Below, one piece after another: positions 26,063 to 30,102 of a stretch of DNA of 30,102 bases (position 1 is its first letter; each line of letters opens with the position of its first letter). The DNA is from Candidatus Abyssobacteria bacterium SURF_5 (lineage in GTDB: Bacteria; Abyssobacteria; SURF-5): the NCBI GenBank assembly GCA_003598085.1, contig QZKU01000129.1, positions 1 to 30,102 on the forward strand, read 5' to 3'. The notes under the pieces were generated by a model, which made no database searches, was not told the origin of the DNA, and worked only from the letters and a program-made list of their open reading frames with translations. Both the position numbers and the translations under genes were made by a program.

Positions 26063-26687
26063 GCTGTCTCTCCGGCGGATGATGGTTGAGCGCTGCAAGG
26101 CGGCGTCGGTCTGGCTGTCGTGACAGGCGTGCGGCAGCATTCTATCTGTGCTGATTGTCTCTGTCAAGCGCGCAGCAGGCAAACAGGCGTCGCCTGTGGA
26201 AAACCGGAGAAACAGCGACAAGAATGAAACCACGGGGATCAGGAGACCCTGGGAAAGGAAAAGCCCAACCACCAAGACACAACGGCACAAAGAAGATGTT
26301 CTCCCGCTGAAAGGTGAAAAGAACCCACAGGAGGGAACGGAGGGAACGGAGGAATCTTCTTTTGATCTGGAACCTTCAACCCGAAACCTGGAACCCGAAA
26401 CCTTCGCTGGCAACCACCAAGACAAAGCACGAAGAAAGAGTGGTGGAACCGCCAATGTCCGCCGATGAACGCCGATGTAGGGGCATCCCGCGCCTCGCGG
26501 GAACGTGCCGTTAGCAGAATTGGAAAAACGGGATTCAGGCCAGGGATTGGAAAGGCGGGCTTCCGGCGGTGGGCGTTGGGCTAAGATTCTCTTGAACAGG
26601 AGGAACCGGAGGTAACAGAGATGTGAAATGAAGAATGGGGAGTCGATGTCTTCCTCTGTTTTCTCCGGTGCTCCGTTGACTTCCTCC
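26063..26687. repeat. Repeat-rich intergenic region before the PAP2 gene
   Basis: 625 bases without a credible gene. Contents: a hairpin ACAGGCG-T-CGCCTGT (26183-26197), a CACCAAGACAC element (26265-26295), a short GGAGGGAAC tandem (26330-26352), CTGGAACC/CCGAAACC phrases, the CACCAAGACA...GGTGGAACCG copy (26413-26470) and a GTAGGGGCATCCCGCG element (26476-26510). From 26597 to 26689, AGGAGGAACCGGAGGTAACA forms a loose inverted pair with a CTCCGGTGCTCCGTTGAC-type arm ending next to the 78-residue gene. Confidence 0.6.
26413..26470. repeat. Dispersed repeat CACCAAGACA...GTGGTGGAACCG, copy 2
   Basis: The second copy of the 22979-23040 element. It contains the same 20-base block GAAGAAAGAGTGGTGGAACC and the GCCGATG that follows. 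It lies inside the false N-terminal extension of the PAP2 frame. Confidence 0.65.
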
Positions 26688-26924
26688 TTAAAAACCTAGT
26701 TCTCCGTCTTCGATGTCAAGCGCTAAGGATATCGCAAGCGCGTTCCGGAGCATGAAGGAGCCGTAGCTTTTTGCCAGATGTAGCAAGTGTTCAGCGGCTC
26801 GTGGAGTCCAGTCTCCCTCTTGAACGAGCACATCTTCAAGCGCTTCTTTTGAAACAGTCTCAGTGTCCCCCAAAAGCGCCCGGTACTCATCAACAAGGGA
26901 GCTTACGTCCTCAATTGTGTTCAT
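26688..26924 (-). CDS. Small orphan protein (78 residues), unknown function
   Basis: MNTIEDVSSLVDEYRALLGD and following is an acidic, helix-rich, soluble protein with no signal peptide or membrane segment; it ends in IEDGELGF. The start is well supported: GAGGAGG lies 7 bases before ATG 26924. I do not recognise the family. It may pair with an unlinked partner or be an acquired small regulator. It sits just left of the AT-rich helicase island and 177 bases after the helicase stop on the same strand, so membership in that module cannot be excluded but is not shown. Its stop abuts degenerate repeat DNA. Confidence 0.65.
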   Translation of the reverse strand: MNTIEDVSSLVDEYRALLGDTETVSKEALEDVLVQEGDWTPRAAEHLLHLAKSYGSFMLRNALAISLALDIEDGELGF

Positions 26925-27101
26925 TGATAAGCCTCCTCAGTCCTATAGAATACTCTTGACTCAGCCATTGGAATGATACATCGACTATTCGAAAAGTTCA
27001 AATGATCGATCGCGGGCCGCCAATATGATCAGACTGTCTCGAAAAATATGAAGTTGATGTTTTCCGGCTTATGGAAGGTACGATGGAAGGCTTGAAAGGT
27101 C

Positions 27102-29123
27102 CTACTCGAGTTCGGATATTTCTAAATTGGGCACTCCGGCTGCTTTGATGAGGTCATAGACGCGATTGAACCTGTGCGGATCTCTTGTGGGATCGGATTC
27201 ATCTCCCGGAGGTACCCAAATCACCATTCCGCACCTTGCCCTCGTAAGAAGCACCCGATATCGATTACGAATATATTCCTGTTCGACAGCTTGTCGGCAC
27301 CTTTGCCACTTGGACCCTCTGAAGTTACGATACTCCCACTCCTCACCGGTTTCATCTGGTGTCAGGTCTCCACCCCAACAAACGCCCACCCAATCAAGTT
27401 CGAGTCCTTGGCACTCGAATTCGGAGGCAGCTACTTCAAGCTGGAAACTGGAGCGGATGTCATCCGGTCCAGCCAAATACCATTTTTCGAAGGGATAGTC
27501 AGAGCGGAAATTCGAAGATGCTTCAAGGCCGTACGCACGCAGGCGCTGATCTTCAGAGGTACTGATAAGACCGCAACGTAAATTTCTATCTGAAAAAGTC
27601 CGCAACCTTAGCCAGCGTCGTGCATCCTCCAAATCACGAGTAACAACAACAGGAAATTCGCGAGTATCTGGAAGTTTTTCGAACGTTCTGATGGTATCAA
27701 GTTCTAGAAGGGCATTCACCCATTCTGCGATAAGTTGGGCACGGTGACTGCGGACACTAACACTTAAGTGAAAGAGTGGCTCTGCAACAACTTCCATATT
27801 TAAAGCCGTCTGATCATCAAATAGTCGATGATCGGCCACGCTGGCTCCTCCTGATAACGCCTCTGGCGACGCGACTACTGACCATTTCTTTTGCGAAGAT
27901 AGCAGGGCTCGTCCCCATTCTTCAAGTCCGGCCTCGCCCAAATATATCTCCTGCCCTCCGCCAACTAAAGCTATGATAACGGCCCAATCAGAAAAACGTT
28001 CCATCACTTCAAGTAATTGGGCAGGTTCGGAAATATCCAAAGATCGTTTCCGCCTCATCTGCTTCCGATCCCATGCGCGCTGAGCCTCGTCAAAAATCAC
28101 CACGTGCTCGTGTGGCACGGCGTCAGGATTTTCATGGTGATGGCTCAGGAAGGTATGCACGTTTTGTATGAAGATCTCCACTTCATATTTGCACTCGCGG
28201 CGTTTGTGCCCTTGTCTCATCTGGTTCTGAACGATGGCTTCACGGATAATTTTAACGAGTGGTCCGTTTCCAGAAAGAAAGATGCCTGAAGGCCCTTGTT
28301 TAGAGCGAATTGCGGGATCATGGACGACGTTCAACCCTGTCAAAGTCTTGCCGGCTCCGGGCACACCAGTAACGAAACAGATGGTATGTTTTCGCTGCGC
28401 CTTGGAGCCTGCAATTATGTTCATTAGCATATCTGTCGTCTTGTCGAGATTTTCCGCATAGCTATGCGAAATTTCACGAACATCCTGACGGTCATAAAGT
28501 CTCTCTGCGGCTTCGATAACAGTCAACGTTGGCCGATAAGCAGAATTCAGCCATTCATCTGCTTGAATGGGCATTTCTTGCTTTCGTTGGAATGCATCAA
28601 AGCATCTCTTTAGACAAGCTCCTAATTTTTCTGAATTAGTTGTTTGAAGATTCGCAACTGAATCTGAAAGCAGAAAATTTTGCATCGCATCTGGAAGCTT
28701 GGCGTCGGCTGCACAAAGAATCGGGATAATACGACGGCTTGCGCTCTCGGCGTGAAAATCTCTCAAGTTCAGGGCATAGTCTTCTGCTTGCCAGCGGGAG
28801 GAAGCTTCAAAAGATGTCGCGGCAAATTTGAATTCTAAGACCATTACGATATCATGAGCTAGGAATATGACATCTGGTCTCTTCTGCCTCCTTGGAATTT
28901 CGTATTCAAGAATGATATGCCAGAGCCCAACCCGAGGGTCTTCGCAGACAAGAAGCCGAAGCTGGGTTTTCAGGACATCAACTTCTTCTGCCCACACCCG
29001 TATTTGTCGGCTTTGCTGACTTTCAAATCCGCTATTTGCGATCGCAGTGACGAGTCTACCGACAATATGATCTTTATCGGTTGTGAGAAATTCTCTCACT
29101 GAGGATGCGAATCCGGCCGCCAT
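27102..29123 (-). CDS. PD-(D/E)XK-like nuclease fused to Schlafen-group-3/DUF2075 helicase
   Basis: 673 residues from ATG 29123 (GAAGGTG about 8 bases upstream). The frame opens at 29363 but that part overlaps the XRE gene and has no signal. Residues about 65-120 look like a restriction-type nuclease core: E74, RPDVIF with Asp84, VMVLEFKF with Glu97 and Lys99, and a QAEDY motif (Gln112, Tyr116). Walker A VTGVPGAGKT (251-260) and Walker B VVIFDEAQ (341-348) begin the superfamily-1-like DUF2075 (SLFN-g3 helicase) domain. It continues through SVRSHRAQ, a GLELDWVGV segment and the motif-VI-like RYRVLLTRARCGMVIWVP. All motifs look intact. Nucleases joined to such helicases are candidates for anti-phage or mobile-DNA control. 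The gene is distinctly AT-rich and forms an operon with the XRE gene 43 bases upstream. Confidence 0.88.
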   Translation of the reverse strand: MAAGFASSVREFLTTDKDHIVGRLVTAIANSGFESQQSRQIRVWAEEVDVLKTQLRLLVCEDPRVGLWHIILEYEIPRRQKRPDVIFLAHDIVMVLEFKFAATSFEASSRWQAEDYALNLRDFHAESASRRIIPILCAADAKLPDAMQNFLLSDSVANLQTTNSEKLGACLKRCFDAFQRKQEMPIQADEWLNSAYRPTLTVIEAAERLYDRQDVREISHSYAENLDKTTDMLMNIIAGSKAQRKHTICFVTGVPGAGKTLTGLNVVHDPAIRSKQGPSGIFLSGNGPLVKIIREAIVQNQMRQGHKRRECKYEVEIFIQNVHTFLSHHHENPDAVPHEHVVIFDEAQRAWDRKQMRRKRSLDISEPAQLLEVMERFSDWAVIIALVGGGQEIYLGEAGLEEWGRALLSSQKKWSVVASPEALSGGASVADHRLFDDQTALNMEVVAEPLFHLSVSVRSHRAQLIAEWVNALLELDTIRTFEKLPDTREFPVVVTRDLEDARRWLRLRTFSDRNLRCGLISTSEDQRLRAYGLEASSNFRSDYPFEKWYLAGPDDIRSSFQLEVAASEFECQGLELDWVGVCWGGDLTPDETGEEWEYRNFRGSKWQRCRQAVEQEYIRNRYRVLLTRARCGMVIWVPPGDESDPTRDPHRFNRVYDLIKAAGVPNLEISELE

Positions 29124-29166
29124 GGCTAAGCACCTTCGGAAGTCAGTTGGTCTGGCACAAAAATCA

Positions 29167-29415
29167 TTATTGCTGTCGGGTGTCTTCTTCAAGTTTTCTG
29201 AAGAAGCTAAAGAGCGAAATCTCAAGCGCCTTTGCGATTTCGAGAAATTCCACCACGTCAAGCCTTCGTTCGCCTCGCTCATATTTCGAGACGAAGGATT
29301 GCGGGCGCGACAACTTTTCCGCCACCTCCTTTTGAGTAAGTCCGGATTTTTTCCGCGCCTCAATCAGGAGCTTGCGGAACTTGTTGTATTTGTTTGTGAA
29401 AGGAGATTTTTGCAT
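29167..29415 (-). CDS. XRE-family HTH regulator preceding the nuclease-helicase gene
   Basis: 82 residues. The HTH_3 fold covers about 13-66: LIEARKKSGLTQKEVAEKLS, then RPQSFVSKYERGERRLDVVE, with the characteristic GLTQKEVA and SKYERGERR elements. It would bind DNA as a dimer, probably repressing its own operon. A 32-base dyad overlaps the promoter just upstream (29427-29458). ATG 29415 has no ribosome site and lies 5 bases from the -10, so the mRNA may be leaderless. The stop is 43 bases before the helicase start. It is AT-rich like its partner and unlike the left part of the window. Confidence 0.9.
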   Translation of the reverse strand: MQKSPFTNKYNKFRKLLIEARKKSGLTQKEVAEKLSRPQSFVSKYERGERRLDVVEFLEIAKALEISLFSFFRKLEEDTRQQ

Positions 29416-29420
29416 GGTTG

Positions 29421-29450
29421 AATATAAACCTAGAATGGGATAAAACCCAA
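29421..29450 (-). promoter_or_regulatory. Candidate promoter of the XRE/nuclease-helicase operon
   Basis: On the minus strand TTGGGT (29450-29445) is followed after 18 bases by TATATT (29426-29421). The -10 ends 5 bases before the ATG at 29415, so the transcript would start near the codon and be leaderless or nearly so. The -35 is poor, which fits a repressible or activated promoter. Confidence 0.4.
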
Positions 29451-29458
29451 AACAGGTT
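29427..29458. promoter_or_regulatory. 32-base dyad, candidate operator of the XRE regulator
   Basis: AACCT-N4-TGGG-N6-CCCA-N4-AGGTT is symmetric about 29442.5, with both pairs of arms sharing one centre. It covers the -35 and spacer of the promoter. The size and position fit a dimeric XRE repressor site for autoregulation. Confidence 0.45.
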
Positions 29459-29596
29459 ATCTATAGAGGCGGGTCATTGATTTCCCTGGTGGATACGAGG
29501 TTTGCTTCCGAGGGGGCTCAGGTAGCTCAAGAATTGGTTCTAAGAAGTAAGCCGCTATGTCCCAAGAGAAAAAGCCGATCTACAATCGCACGTCTT

Positions 29597-29872
29597 TTAT
29601 TTCTTTCGCGAACGTATTCGGGTATCGTTCTTCAGAATCTGTTCCGCCTTCGAAAGAATTGCGGCGGGTGTGATTTTTAATGCTTTTGCTATGTGGAGCA
29701 GGCTTAGTACGGTAACGTTTTTCTCTCCGCGCTCCACGCTGCCGATATAGGTGCGATGTAAATCGGCTTTTTCGGCGAGGCCTTCCTGGCTCAAGTTAGC
29801 TGCGGTGCGGAGGACGCGAATTGCCAAACCTACCGCCATAAGATATTTTTGGTCACGAGGTAATCTTCGCAT
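29597..29872 (-). CDS. Second XRE-family HTH regulator
   Basis: 91 residues. The HTH spans about 15-70: LAIRVLRTAANLSQEGLAEK, then ADLHRTYIGSVERGEKNVTV. The HRTYIGSVERGEKN block is typical of regulators related to controller proteins of restriction-modification and other defence loci. There is a 181-base gap on its 3' side before the first XRE gene, so the two are probably separate transcription units. ATG 29872 follows directly on a 16-base palindrome and lacks a ribosome site, suggesting a leaderless, autoregulated mRNA; the in-frame ATG 29839 is a less supported alternative. No restriction enzyme or methyltransferase gene lies beside it within the window. What it regulates is unclear; the adjacent helicase operon is a candidate. 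Confidence 0.9.
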   Translation of the reverse strand: MRRLPRDQKYLMAVGLAIRVLRTAANLSQEGLAEKADLHRTYIGSVERGEKNVTVLSLLHIAKALKITPAAILSKAEQILKNDTRIRSRKK

Positions 29873-29888
29873 GCTACTTAAAAGTAGC
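29873..29888. promoter_or_regulatory. Palindrome GCTACTT-AA-AAGTAGC abutting the second XRE start codon
   Basis: Perfect 7-base arms around AA lie directly against the ATG at 29872. XRE and controller proteins often bind such sites at their own promoters, and occupancy here would block transcription initiation or early translation. Confidence 0.5.
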
Positions 29889-29993
29889 AGCGAGTGGGGC
29901 GTTTTTCTACAGACTAGAAATAGCGACGACAGAAGAGCCTGTTACGAGTTCCAACCAGGTTACAAGTTGAAGTGGGGCCGCGTATTCTGGATT

Positions 29994-30012
29994 CACAGGC
30001 GAAACGCCTGTG
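29994..30012. repeat. Short hairpin CACAGGCG-AAA-CGCCTGTG
   Basis: A perfect 8-base inverted repeat followed by CTA. It resembles the hairpins at 3663-3679 and 26183-26197. It lies 3 bases before the apparent 5' end of a group II intron. Confidence 0.55.
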
Positions 30013-30015
30013 CTA

Positions 30016-30102
30016 GTGCGCCTGCAAGCAGGCGCGACCAGAGAGGTGAAAGTCCTCTTCGGAAGATGTCCACTTCCGTTAGCCGAAGGTAACTGCGTCG
30101 CC
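30016..30102 (+). mobile_element. Probable 5' end of a group II intron (cut by window edge)
   Basis: GTGCGCC, the classical group II 5' start, is at 30016. It is followed by a hairpin GCGCCTG-CAAG-CAGGCGC, then GAGAGGTGAAAGTCCTCT and CCGTTAGCCGAAGGTAACTG, which match from memory the start of domain I in many bacterial group II introns. The reverse-transcriptase gene and the catalytic domain V would lie beyond 30102, so completeness is unknown. It sits just 3' of a short hairpin repeat, a position favoured by some intron classes. Confidence 0.5.

Noticed and set aside
26330-26352. GGAGGGAAC tandem as a CRISPR-like or minisatellite array
   Set aside because: Only about two and a half 9-base units with no spacers. 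No CRISPR array of repeated units with unique spacers was seen anywhere in the window.
29477-29680. A 67-codon plus-strand frame between the two XRE genes
   Set aside because: It partly overlaps the second XRE gene in antisense and has no ribosome site or domain. The 181-base gap appears non-coding.

Overview
The window looks like a chromosomal segment of an uncultured Gram-negative (diderm) bacterium. The evidence is a TolC-type outer-membrane channel, a periplasmic adaptor, a lipoprotein, a Tat-exported sulfatase and several secreted proteins. By eye the coding sequence is moderately GC-rich. The gaps between genes are packed with degenerate dispersed repeats of kinds often seen in large genomes of environmental deltaproteobacterial, PVC-like and candidate-phylum bacteria. 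The sequence alone does not fix the phylum, and no rRNA or tRNA gene was seen.

Layout. 1-90 is the last 29 codons of what looks like a transposase. 248-4504 holds an FkbM-type methyltransferase, a small acidic secreted protein (minus strand), a Tat-type sulfatase and a LEA-like lipoprotein. 4585-12003 is a minus-strand run: DegT/AHBA-synthase-like aminotransferase, phosphotriesterase-family hydrolase, O-methyltransferase-like protein, V4R-PAS sensor and a secreted VIT-VWA-ankyrin protein. Divergent from it, 12370-14498 encodes a TIM-barrel sugar isomerase/epimerase and a Gfo/Idh/MocA oxidoreductase. With the aminotransferase these would suit a pathway that oxidises, isomerises and transaminates a sugar or cyclitol, but the substrate is unknown.

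14631-22262 is a compact minus-strand operon with overlapping or abutting genes: FecR-domain protein, TolC-like channel, HlyD/MacA-like adaptor, ABC ATPase and MacB-like permease. A secreted PKD-domain protein follows 61 bases or so downstream. It reads as one tripartite export machine plus companion envelope proteins. 22263-26687 alternates repeat-filled intergenic DNA with two integral membrane proteins: a YihY/BrkB protein carrying a C-terminal winged-helix-like region, and a PAP2 lipid phosphatase. In both cases the longest reading frame runs into repeat DNA, and the true start lies downstream of it.

The right end (about 26.7-30.1 kb) is visibly more AT-rich and looks horizontally acquired. 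It holds a 78-residue orphan, a nuclease-helicase fusion (PD-(D/E)XK-like domain plus Schlafen-group-3/DUF2075 helicase) in an operon with a small XRE regulator, a second XRE regulator, and what looks like the 5' end of a group II intron cut off by the window edge. Each regulator gene has its own dyad-symmetric candidate operator directly upstream. This regulator plus nuclease-helicase module is the best candidate here for an undescribed, possibly anti-phage, system.
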